Positions 1-8,211 of a DNA stretch of 56,050 bases are shown here, in pieces. The DNA lies in contig JAAETN010000333.1 in the NCBI GenBank assembly GCA_024228355.1, forward strand, positions 1 to 56,050, written 5' to 3'. The position numbers and the translations under genes are program-made. Numbering within the stretch: the stretch's first letter is position 1; the number at the start of each line of letters is the position of its first letter. This DNA is from Maribacter sp. (GTDB lineage: Bacteria > Bacteroidota > Bacteroidia > Flavobacteriales > Flavobacteriaceae). The notes under the pieces are model-generated. The model had not been told where the DNA came from. It ran no database searches and saw nothing but the letters and a program-made list of their open reading frames with translations.

Positions 1-102
1 GCCATAATTCAGCGCATCCTAAAATCATCCCCTAATAATTATGAACATAGGAAATTGAATATTCTTCTAATTTGAATATATTTAAGGATTCAAAAAAATG
101 GC

Positions 103-645
103 ATGCCAAGATCAGTAAAATTCCTCTCCCTAATTAGTTTCATTTTTTGTATTTCACTCTCATCGCAAACTAAAAATTCAGGCCCAATAATTACCGGTTT
201 TGGGGAAGTTTGGGAAATTAATGCCCCTGATTTCGAATTGGACAAAACCAAGGAACTCAAAGCTGTTTTTGATATCATGAGTTCACCGGAAGATCATAAT
301 CAAATAAATGCGACTATTGAAACCGCAGCCCGTTTTTTGAACATGCATGCCCAAAGTGGCGTCCCAGCAGATCAGCTAAAAATTGCATTGGTAGTGCACA
401 ACACTGCATCAAAAGATATAATTACAAATGAGGCGTACAAAAAACGTTATGGCACCAACAATCCAAATTATGAACTTGTACAGGCTTTATTGAATACTGG
501 GGGGCAAATTATTTTTTGCGGACAATCATCCATATCCCGGGGTTTTCCTAGAGAAGAACTTATAAATGGGGTACAATTGTCACTTTCGGCAATGACTGCA
601 TTGATTCAACTACAAGATGAGGACTATAGACTTATTAAATTTTAA
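103..645 (+). CDS. DsrE/DsrF-like exported protein
   Basis: A 180-residue protein with a short hydrophobic leader at residues 5-21 (FLSLISFIFCISLSS), so probably periplasmic. Residues 45-175 fit the DsrE/YchN fold: an alternating beta/alpha pattern, a stretch reading KIALVVHNTA, then GGQIIFCGQS with a single cysteine, and a C-terminal helix with LSAMTALIQLQ. Proteins of this fold act in sulfur relay or are uncharacterised periplasmic members; the exact substrate cannot be read here. The ATG at 98 is followed by a stop after six codons, so the ATG at 103 is used. It is 11 bp upstream of the M20 amidohydrolase and is likely co-transcribed with it. The family call is by pattern and the function is unknown. 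Confidence 0.7.
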   Translation: MPRSVKFLSLISFIFCISLSSQTKNSGPIITGFGEVWEINAPDFELDKTKELKAVFDIMSSPEDHNQINATIETAARFLNMHAQSGVPADQLKIALVVHNTASKDIITNEAYKKRYGTNNPNYELVQALLNTGGQIIFCGQSSISRGFPREELINGVQLSLSAMTALIQLQDEDYRLIKF

Positions 646-656
646 ATCAAATACTT

Positions 657-1931
657 ATGAATAAATATGTTAGTATTGCACTGCTTCTATTTGGAAGTTT
701 TGCCGTAGCTCAAAACTCTAAATTTGAAAAGGACTACACCGCTATTGAAGGCAAGGTTATAGAATGGCGAAGAGACATTCACCAAAATCCTGAACTGTCA
801 AACCGTGAGTTCAAAACTGCAGAAAAAATAGCCAAGCATTTAAAATCCTTGGGCATTGCAGTACAGACTGGTGTTGCACATACCGGAGTTGTAGGTGTAT
901 TAAAAGGAGGGCAAGACGGTAAAGTTGTTGCACTTAGGGCAGATATTGACGCCCTACCTGTAATGGAGCGCAATGATCTTCCTTTTAAATCCAATGTTAC
1001 CTCAGAATTTTTAGGTGAAAAGGTTGGAGTGATGCATGCTTGTGGCCATGATACCCATACCGCGATATTGATGGGTGTAGCCGAGGTTCTTTCCAAAAAC
1101 AAGGATAAGATAAAAGGAACGGTAAAGTTTATTTTTCAACCAGCCGAAGAAGGACCGCCTCCTGGTGAGGAAGGTGGTGCATTATTGATGGTAAAAGAAG
1201 GGGTATTGAAAAATCCTGATGTTGATGCCATATTCGGACTTCATATTAATTCGCAAACTCCGGTTGGTGTTATTCGTTATAAATCTGGGGGAACCATGGC
1301 CGCCGCACAGAGTTTCACAATAAACGTGAAAGGTAAGCAAAGCCATGGATCACAGCCATGGTCGGGTGTGGATCCTATTTTAATCAGTGCTAAAATCATT
1401 GACGGATTACAGACCATTATTAGTCGGGAAACTAATTTAACGAATGAGGCTGCCGTCATCACTGTTGGAAAAATCAAAAGCGGTGTACGCTTCAATATCA
1501 TTCCAGAAAGTGCTGAAATGATTGGGACAATCAGGACCTTGGATTATGATATGAAGGACCATATCAATAAAAGAATGGAGGAAATGGTTCCGACTATTGC
1601 ACAAGCCTATGGTGGTGATGCTACTATTGAAATCAGGGATGCTACAGACATTACCTATAATGACCCGGCATTGGTCGAACAAATGTTGCCAACAATGAAA
1701 CGAACTGCAGGTGATGCCAATATACAAACACAAAAAGCTATTACTGGGGCAGAGGATTTTTCCTATTTTCAAAGAGAGGTACCTGGTTTCTTCTTTTTCT
1801 TAGGTGGTATGACTCCTGGGAATACTGAATCTTTTCCTCACCATACCCCAGATTTTCTTATTGACGATAGTGGTTTACTGTTAGGAGTAAAGACACTTAC
1901 CGAGATGAGCTTGGATTACCTTAACCAGTAA
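657..1931 (+). CDS. M20D family amidohydrolase, exported
   Basis: A zinc-dependent amidohydrolase of the IAA-amino-acid/hippurate hydrolase type (M20D), 424 residues, with a signal peptide ending near AQ at residues 18-19. Visible signatures are ALRADIDALP at about residues 92-101, the metal-binding MHACGHDTH with Cys129 and His131, the acidic QPAEEG stretch, GLHIN, and the C-terminal ITGAEDFSYF. The dimerisation domain sits in the middle of the chain, as in the family. It probably removes N-acyl groups from amino acids or deacylates small peptides in the periplasm. Length is normal for the family. It follows the DsrE-like gene by 11 bp. Family is confident; substrate is not. Confidence 0.92.
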   Translation: MNKYVSIALLLFGSFAVAQNSKFEKDYTAIEGKVIEWRRDIHQNPELSNREFKTAEKIAKHLKSLGIAVQTGVAHTGVVGVLKGGQDGKVVALRADIDALPVMERNDLPFKSNVTSEFLGEKVGVMHACGHDTHTAILMGVAEVLSKNKDKIKGTVKFIFQPAEEGPPPGEEGGALLMVKEGVLKNPDVDAIFGLHINSQTPVGVIRYKSGGTMAAAQSFTINVKGKQSHGSQPWSGVDPILISAKIIDGLQTIISRETNLTNEAAVITVGKIKSGVRFNIIPESAEMIGTIRTLDYDMKDHINKRMEEMVPTIAQAYGGDATIEIRDATDITYNDPALVEQMLPTMKRTAGDANIQTQKAITGAEDFSYFQREVPGFFFFLGGMTPGNTESFPHHTPDFLIDDSGLLLGVKTLTEMSLDYLNQ

Positions 1932-2019
1932 TCAAAAAGGGATAAACAGGTAACTGTTAGTAGTTTTAAATTTGACTTTTGGTGGTTGTAGAATTTGAGG
2001 TAACAGTATTTATAAGGGC

Positions 2020-3591
2020 ATGGAGCAAATAATCAATGTACTAGGTAATATTCCTTGGTGGGGGTGGCTGTTGATTGTTCTTTTAATTGTCGCCCTACGG
2101 GATATTTTTTTTCAGCGTTCCCACACCATTTCACACAACTTTCCTATAGTTGGGCATATGCGTTATTGGTTCGAAAGTATTGGTCCTGAAATGCGGCAAT
2201 ACTTCGTGGCGAATAACAGGGAAGAGCTTCCATTTAATAGAATTGAGCGAAGTTGGATATATGCGTCTGCCAAAAGGGAGAATAATTACGAGGGTTTTGG
2301 TACGGATCGCGATATCTATGCCCACCAACATATTTTTGTGAAAAACCAGTTGATGGCCTACAAGGTTGCGCAGAATCATCCCAATAAAAAGGATAAGACC
2401 TTTTTACCCTGTGCAAAGGTTATGGGCGCTTATAACAAACGTCAAAAACCCTATAGACCGGCATCTGCCATAAACGTTTCTGCAATGAGCTTTGGCTCCT
2501 TATCTGCCGCAGCTGTGGAATCATTGAATGTAGGAGTTCTCAAAGCCGGTGCTTACCATAATACAGGCGAAGGTGGGCTATCCCCTTATCATCAAAAAGG
2601 TGGGGATGTGATATTCCATTTTGGGACGGGTTATTTTGGAGTACGATCTAAGGATGGGAATTTTTCTATGGAAAAATTGAAAATACTCGTAGAAGAAAAT
2701 CCCTTTATCAAAGCCATCGAGATAAAGCTATCGCAGGGAGCAAAGCCAGGAAAAGGCGGAGTATTGCCAGGGGCTAAAATCACCCCTCAAATTGCAAAGA
2801 TTAGAGGAGTTGAAGTTGGCAAGGATGTCCTCTCCCCTGCTACCCATAAAGCTTTTAGTACAATTCCTGAATTACTGCAACTTATCGAAGACATCGCCCA
2901 GCAAACAGGATTACCCGTTGGCATTAAAGGTGCCATCGGAAAATTGGATCAATGGGAGGAATTAGCTAATCTTATGGTTGAAACCGGTAGAGGTCCTGAC
3001 TTTATCACTGTAGATGGCGGGGAAGGCGGTACAGGCGCAGCTCCTCCTAGTTTTGCCGATCATGTATCACTGCCCTGGGTTTATGGATATTCAAGCCTTT
3101 ATAGATTGTTCTTAGACAAGAACTTGACTGATAGAATTGTCTTTATTGGCAGCGGTAAACTGGGCTTTCCGGCAAAAGCCGCCATGGCCTTCGCTTTAGG
3201 TGCCGATTGTATAAATGTTGCTCGTGAGGCGATGATGAGTATTGGTTGTATTCAAGCGCAAATTTGCCATACGAATCGCTGTCCATCTGGTGTGGCCACC
3301 CAAAGTAAGTGGCTACAGGCAGGAATAAGCGTACCATTAAAATCAGATAGATTGGCACAGTATTTCAGGACTTTTCGAAAAGAGCTGGTTGAAATAACAC
3401 ATGCTGCAGGTTACGAGCACCCTTGTGAATTTACAATGGATGATATTCAGGTAAATGTAGATGACGATTTTCTTCACAGTGATCTACAGTCAACCTACGG
3501 ATATGAAAAGGCAAAAGTTAATTTCAACGGAATGCAAGAACTTCAAGATTGCGAATACTTGGGGGGAAAGCATTTCCGAGAGAACAATTAA
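2020..3591 (+). CDS. FMN-binding glutamate synthase-like protein
   Basis: A stand-alone GltB-type FMN domain of 523 residues with one N-terminal membrane helix (residues 11-27). Key segments are NVSAMSFGSLS, NTGEGGLSPYH, IEIKLSQGAKPG and FITVDGGEGGTGAAP. A cysteine triplet C-x5-C-x4-C followed by PSGVATQ is the 3Fe-4S site known from glutamate synthase. The glutaminase domain and the GXGXG tail of full-length GltB are absent, as is usual for this family (PF01645 only). A role in amino-acid oxidoreduction is plausible, but whether it makes glutamate is unknown. It is separated by 88 bp from the M20 gene; a TAAATTTG at 1977-1984 resembles a flavobacterial -7 element, but no good -33 was found. 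Confidence 0.88.
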   Translation: MEQIINVLGNIPWWGWLLIVLLIVALRDIFFQRSHTISHNFPIVGHMRYWFESIGPEMRQYFVANNREELPFNRIERSWIYASAKRENNYEGFGTDRDIYAHQHIFVKNQLMAYKVAQNHPNKKDKTFLPCAKVMGAYNKRQKPYRPASAINVSAMSFGSLSAAAVESLNVGVLKAGAYHNTGEGGLSPYHQKGGDVIFHFGTGYFGVRSKDGNFSMEKLKILVEENPFIKAIEIKLSQGAKPGKGGVLPGAKITPQIAKIRGVEVGKDVLSPATHKAFSTIPELLQLIEDIAQQTGLPVGIKGAIGKLDQWEELANLMVETGRGPDFITVDGGEGGTGAAPPSFADHVSLPWVYGYSSLYRLFLDKNLTDRIVFIGSGKLGFPAKAAMAFALGADCINVAREAMMSIGCIQAQICHTNRCPSGVATQSKWLQAGISVPLKSDRLAQYFRTFRKELVEITHAAGYEHPCEFTMDDIQVNVDDDFLHSDLQSTYGYEKAKVNFNGMQELQDCEYLGGKHFRENN

Positions 3592-3652
3592 TGATTTATT
3601 TTTGTGCTTAGTGAATCAATAATAAATCGCAAAAAACAATATACTCAAGCCT

Positions 3653-4429
3653 ATGAAGCGAATTTTACTTTCTTTGTCCATATTATTAATATCCTCCTCT
3701 TTTTTGTTTGCACAGCGAAAAAGTGATCTTATTGCCCAGATCGATGCACTAAAGACTGAATTGGATTCTACCAAAGCTATAGTTACCGAAGCTAAAAAGA
3801 ATGAGAAAATTGGTTTAGCGCGAGCCGAATCTTTTGAGTCACAAGTACAAGAACTCCAAGATGCGAATGCCACCTTATTAAAAAACCTCAATAGTTTTGC
3901 AGAAGTATCTAACAAGAACTCCGAAAACATAAATAAGGTAATGGCAAAGCTAGAGGAGAAAGAGAATCAGTTAAAGGTTATTAACAATACAATTGCCTCC
4001 AACGATTCAACTGCGATCGTCGTTTTGACCAATGCCAAACAAACACTTGGTGAGAATGCCAAAATTGGTGTTAGTAATGGTTCTGTGATCATAGCATCAA
4101 AATTGGAATCACTTTTCGGCACTACAACAGGAGTTGCAATAACACCAGAAGCTACAACATGGCTAGAAAAGATAGCGAGTATCCTAAACGCAAATCCTAA
4201 GGTTTCAATAACCATAGAAGGCCTTAGCATGACCGGTGAATTGGATGCCGCCGCCAATCAGGCATCAGCTGTCGGGGCAGTACTTCAAAATCAATTTTCA
4301 ATAGACCCCAATAGAATAAACTCATTAGGGAAAGATGGTAATTTCAAAGAGGGCATCAATTTTAATCTCCATCCAAATTACAACGAGTTTTATGAGATGG
4401 TGAAGGAGAATATGAAGTCTTCGAATTAA
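3653..4429 (+). CDS. OmpA-like exported protein with coiled coil
   Basis: 258 residues. A signal peptide (LLSLSILLISSSFLFAQ) is followed by a long heptad-rich helical region at residues 20-120, rich in Glu, Lys and Ala, that looks like a coiled coil. The C-terminal half (about residues 140-235) has the alternating pattern of an OmpA/MotB peptidoglycan-binding domain: GVAITPEATTWLEKIASIL, VSITIEGLS, and AANQASAVGAVLQ, where OmpA has NxxLSxxRA. The classical GHTD motif is degenerate (IEGLSMTGE), so peptidoglycan binding is uncertain. Likely periplasmic. It is 61 bp after the GltB-like gene and 83 bp before the next small membrane protein. Confidence 0.6.
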   Translation: MKRILLSLSILLISSSFLFAQRKSDLIAQIDALKTELDSTKAIVTEAKKNEKIGLARAESFESQVQELQDANATLLKNLNSFAEVSNKNSENINKVMAKLEEKENQLKVINNTIASNDSTAIVVLTNAKQTLGENAKIGVSNGSVIIASKLESLFGTTTGVAITPEATTWLEKIASILNANPKVSITIEGLSMTGELDAAANQASAVGAVLQNQFSIDPNRINSLGKDGNFKEGINFNLHPNYNEFYEMVKENMKSSN

Positions 4430-4512
4430 AATATTGCCTAATTGAAATAGGAAATACTTTTTCAAAAAAACCTGCGTTCTAATTGCGTAAACCAAACTAA
4501 ATACCAATTATA

Positions 4513-5031
4513 ATGACCGGAGATCAAATCTTTCAATTATTCGCATATTTAATACCTTCCGTAGTCGTAGGGGCCATTGCCTTTTATTTTTTTAGGATGC
4601 ACACCAATAATGAGGAGGGTAGACGACGGTTTCTTTTACATAAGGATTCACAACAGAATACACTTCCCATTCGTCTTCAAGCTTATGAAAGAATGGCCTT
4701 GTTTTTGGAACGAATCTCAATACCTAGTTTGGTGGTGCGTGTTGCGCCAAAATCAGCCGATAAGAATGATTATGAAAGCTTATTGATAAAGACCATCGAG
4801 AATGAGTTTGAACACAACTTGTCACAACAGATATACTTGTCTGATGATTGTTGGAACATAATCAAAGCAGCGAAAAGTGCCACTATTCAAATGATTCGTA
4901 AAGCAGCCATGAGTGAAACTGATTCTGCCGATAAGTTGCGTGAGGATATCCTGAACCAAACGATGGACAAACAATCGCCATCGGCCACTGCACTATCGTA
5001 TGTAAAAAGGGAAATAGGTGGACTTTGGTAG
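4513..5031 (+). CDS. small membrane-anchored protein, DUF7935-like
   Basis: 172 residues with one N-terminal transmembrane helix (about residues 9-26), then a basic segment and a largely helical cytoplasmic part. The pattern LPIRLQAYERMALFLERI followed by a conserved-looking FEHNLSQQIYLSDDCW is typical of a small conserved Bacteroidota family without known function; the DUF7935 label is my recollection rather than a search result. It is the last gene of the plus-strand run, with no clear terminator after it, and converges on the patatin gene. Function unknown. Confidence 0.7.
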   Translation: MTGDQIFQLFAYLIPSVVVGAIAFYFFRMHTNNEEGRRRFLLHKDSQQNTLPIRLQAYERMALFLERISIPSLVVRVAPKSADKNDYESLLIKTIENEFEHNLSQQIYLSDDCWNIIKAAKSATIQMIRKAAMSETDSADKLREDILNQTMDKQSPSATALSYVKREIGGLW

Positions 5032-5131
5032 TTTTTAAAGTTCAAGCTCAAGAATCAAGTGCAAATTAAATCCTATTTACAACTGAACATTAAATAAGGA
5101 CTTCCATTTTCTGTCTTATGGCATATAAAAA

Positions 5132-6043
5132 TCACTCCAATGTCAGGTCCAATTGAGAGGTTTCCAAATTCTTGTATTTCGCAAAATTGAATCCGCTTTC
5201 CCACCAAGTCGTCATTTTTTCTTTGTTGAATATCAATGAATTGGTTGTCAGCACAGCAGGGGTATAATAAAAATTGATTACCGCATCATGGTGATTTGCA
5301 ACATATTTACCAATACGAATATTTTGATGTTCAATCCGATCCAGCATAAAAGCGAACATTGCAGTTAATAGGGCGAAGGCATTCTTTGACGGCATTCTAT
5401 TAAAAAGGGTTGTTTCAGTCTGTAAAATAATGGCATCAATTTCGGTTGCACCACGTTTTATTGCCTCTTCAATAGGTACCATGGAACCTAACCCTCCATC
5501 AGCATACTCGCATCCATTTTTCTTGACTAAACTCATAAAGGGCGTATAATTACAAGAAATCCAAATCCATTCGCAGAATTCATCGTAAGTGAAATCGTTG
5601 ATCGATTTATACTCCACTTGGTTTAGTGAAAGGTTTGATACCGTGACCACAATATCCTTAGGTCCGTTTTTTAAAGTATGAAACTCCTCTTCAGTCAAGG
5701 TGTTACGTATTAGTTTCAGCAGATTCTTGCTTTCTCCGAAGGTCTTGCTACCATGATAAAAGTTTTTGAATACATTCCAGTGGTCTATGGCAATGCTTTC
5801 AACCCCATGCTTTCTTTGAATTACAAATGGGCAGTTGCTAAAAATACTTTCCTGGTTTACAGACGTGTAAACCTCTTTGATTTTCTCAATTTTTTGGAGG
5901 GCTAAATGGGCAATCAACAAACTGCCTGTAGAGGTACCCAAAAATAGGTCATAATTGTAGTTAAGACCTTGCATCAAATATTGTGCAACTCCACCAGCAA
6001 AAGCACCTTTGCTTCCACCACCTGAAATGACCATTGCCCTCAT
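5132..6043 (-). CDS. patatin-like phospholipase
   Basis: A 303-residue lipid acyl hydrolase of the patatin family. The oxyanion-hole loop GGGSKGAF (residues 8-15), the nucleophile elbow GTSTG with Ser38 and the catalytic Asp in ADGGLG (about residue 177) are all present, so the Ser-Asp dyad is intact. No signal peptide or membrane helix is seen, suggesting a cytosolic or peripheral enzyme acting on phospholipid or neutral lipid. Its ATG overlaps the stop of the upstream M1 aminopeptidase gene by 4 bp (6040-6043), so the two are probably translationally coupled. The biological link between them is not evident. Confidence 0.9.
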   Translation of the reverse strand: MRAMVISGGGSKGAFAGGVAQYLMQGLNYNYDLFLGTSTGSLLIAHLALQKIEKIKEVYTSVNQESIFSNCPFVIQRKHGVESIAIDHWNVFKNFYHGSKTFGESKNLLKLIRNTLTEEEFHTLKNGPKDIVVTVSNLSLNQVEYKSINDFTYDEFCEWIWISCNYTPFMSLVKKNGCEYADGGLGSMVPIEEAIKRGATEIDAIILQTETTLFNRMPSKNAFALLTAMFAFMLDRIEHQNIRIGKYVANHHDAVINFYYTPAVLTTNSLIFNKEKMTTWWESGFNFAKYKNLETSQLDLTLE

Positions 6044-8130
6044 TGCGAATTCAATTTAGTATTAATATAACGAAGTTCGTCATCTTTTAGTTGTTTTGAA
6101 AGGTTTATGATTCGTTTTCTTTGATCATCCTCTTTCAATAGCTCATCCAGCATGTTCCTTGCGAATTTTTTAAATTGCCATGAATGATGTATGGTGGCAT
6201 TGATCAAATCCAACAGGTTTTGGTCCGAAAACTTGAAAATCCCATTGATCAAACCAAAAGCCGTCTGACGCGTATCCATATCATATTTGGGTGAGGTGTA
6301 TTCGAATAACTGGGTCATAAAGGCTTCTTTCAAGTCAGTTGTGCCATAATCCTTGGTTAGAACAGCAAATAACAACCAAAGCATTCGCACATTTCTATTG
6401 GGCAGACCTATGATATTTTTTGTTTTATCCAAATACATAGTTCTATCCTTAGGAAAAGAAACCCAAAGTTTGTACAAGGCGTTTTCAATGGTTATATAGC
6501 TTTTATCATTTAATAGGGATTCAAACTCGGCCATTAACGCGGGGGGTATCTTATCAAAGGTAGTCGCCAATGCTTGACGAATCTTTAAGGAATTACTATC
6601 AAAAGCCTTACGAATAAAATCCATGGAAAGTGATTTGTGATACTCTAAAATGATTCTAGCTTTTAACGCTTCGGATGTAGTCGCATCCCAATAGCGTTGG
6701 ATCACCTTCTGATTATCCTCTAAGCTAGTGGTTAGTTCCCATTTTAGTTTTAATAAGTCGTTTACGGCTATTGAATTCCCGATCAAGTGTTCTTTCGCTT
6801 TTTCAAATGGGAAGATGGAAGAATTTAACCATAGTTCTTTAAAATCCGTTAAATCCTGACTGCTTACCAGTTCCATTTCACTTAAGAAATCCTGAATCGT
6901 TACGTTCTTAAATTGATGTTTTTTTAAATACCTTATCATACCCTCTTTAAACCCGGCACCCCCTATTTCTTCCCGTAGCATAAGTAAGGCCCAAGCCCCT
7001 TTTTCATAAAAGGTAAAACTACTCGCCTTGGGATTGGTCAGTGCCTCCCCTTCCCCTTTTTTAGAGAGCTCATGCAATTGCTTGGCCGAATCATAAAGTT
7101 TCCAATAGAAATACTCGTCCCCAAAGATTTCCTTTTCAGCCAAATAAGCATAATAGGTGGCAAAACCTTCATGCAGCCAATGGTGGTTGCCATCTTTTTC
7201 GGTCACTAAATTTCCGAACCACTGATGGGCAAGTTCATGGGCATTAACATTGACATAGTTTTTATCGTTAAAAGCCGTAGGATCTATAACATAACTATCC
7301 GAGAAAATTGTCGCTCCCGTGTTCTCCATGCCGGCATATAAAAAATCCTTGACGGGAAGTTGTTTATAGTTCTGCCAAGGATAAGGTACGCCAATTTCAT
7401 CTTCAATAAAATCAAAAATCTGTTTAGTATACCTATACGTGGATTCAACTTTTTGGTGGTCTGTAGGATAATAATAATTTTCAATTGGGATACCACTCGC
7501 AGATGTCAACTCTTTCTTATCATATTCTCCAATGGCAAATGCAAGAAGGTAGCTACTCATTGGTTTTTGCATATCATAGGACCAGGTTTTGAGTCCTTCA
7601 GCCTCCTTAATGTTTTGAAGTTTTCCATTGGCAACAACTTTGTAGGTTGAGTCAAAAGTGATGTCTAAATCAAACTCGATCTTCTCCTCCATCGAATCAA
7701 TACTGGGCAGCCAATGGCTGGTGTACTTTCCTTGACCTTGGGTCCAAATCTGCTCGTTCCCATCAATATCATCTTCATACCCAACAAAATAGACAGCTTG
7801 TTTGGGTTTAGCCTTGTACCTAAGGATTAATGCATAGGTCTTCCCTTTTTTAAGCTTTTTATAAATGGAAAGTGTTTTACCATTGTTATTGAATTTGACT
7901 TTCTTATTGTCCAGCCTTATTGAAAAAAAATCCATGTTTCGTGCATCCAAGAAAACCGAATCCACCTTCCCCAATACTTCGAAAGTATAAATAACTTCTG
8001 CGACAACTTCCCTTGCATCGGGGTTTATTTGAATGGCAACTTCTGTATGTGTAAAATCTACTTTATCTTGATGTTGGGCCAGCAACAAAGATGAAATAAG
8101 TAAAAAGGAGAAAAGTATTAATCTTTCCAT
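6040..8130 (-). CDS. M1 family metallo-aminopeptidase, exported
   Basis: 696 residues with a signal peptide (LILFSFLLISSLLLAQ). The exopeptidase motif is present as AGMENTGAT, and the zinc site HELAH (298-302) plus Glu321 in HEGF fits HEXXH-x18-E exactly. The N-terminal third is the beta-rich domain of the family, and the C-terminal third is helical and ARM-like. It should trim N-terminal residues from peptides in the periplasm. It is the first gene of a two-gene unit with the patatin gene and is divergent from recG across an 81-bp spacer. The start is supported by the signal peptide immediately following it. Confidence 0.93.
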   Translation of the reverse strand: MERLILFSFLLISSLLLAQHQDKVDFTHTEVAIQINPDAREVVAEVIYTFEVLGKVDSVFLDARNMDFFSIRLDNKKVKFNNNGKTLSIYKKLKKGKTYALILRYKAKPKQAVYFVGYEDDIDGNEQIWTQGQGKYTSHWLPSIDSMEEKIEFDLDITFDSTYKVVANGKLQNIKEAEGLKTWSYDMQKPMSSYLLAFAIGEYDKKELTSASGIPIENYYYPTDHQKVESTYRYTKQIFDFIEDEIGVPYPWQNYKQLPVKDFLYAGMENTGATIFSDSYVIDPTAFNDKNYVNVNAHELAHQWFGNLVTEKDGNHHWLHEGFATYYAYLAEKEIFGDEYFYWKLYDSAKQLHELSKKGEGEALTNPKASSFTFYEKGAWALLMLREEIGGAGFKEGMIRYLKKHQFKNVTIQDFLSEMELVSSQDLTDFKELWLNSSIFPFEKAKEHLIGNSIAVNDLLKLKWELTTSLEDNQKVIQRYWDATTSEALKARIILEYHKSLSMDFIRKAFDSNSLKIRQALATTFDKIPPALMAEFESLLNDKSYITIENALYKLWVSFPKDRTMYLDKTKNIIGLPNRNVRMLWLLFAVLTKDYGTTDLKEAFMTQLFEYTSPKYDMDTRQTAFGLINGIFKFSDQNLLDLINATIHHSWQFKKFARNMLDELLKEDDQRKRIINLSKQLKDDELRYINTKLNSQ

Positions 8131-8211
8131 TAATGGTAGAATACAAAATCTAGACCAAATTTAGCAATTTCGTATGTTGCAGTTGTATATGCTAACCCCT
8201 ATTTTTATCCT

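Noticed and set aside
1-102. Partial gene at the left edge
   Set aside because: Frames are interrupted and AT-rich; no coding signal seen in the first 102 bases.
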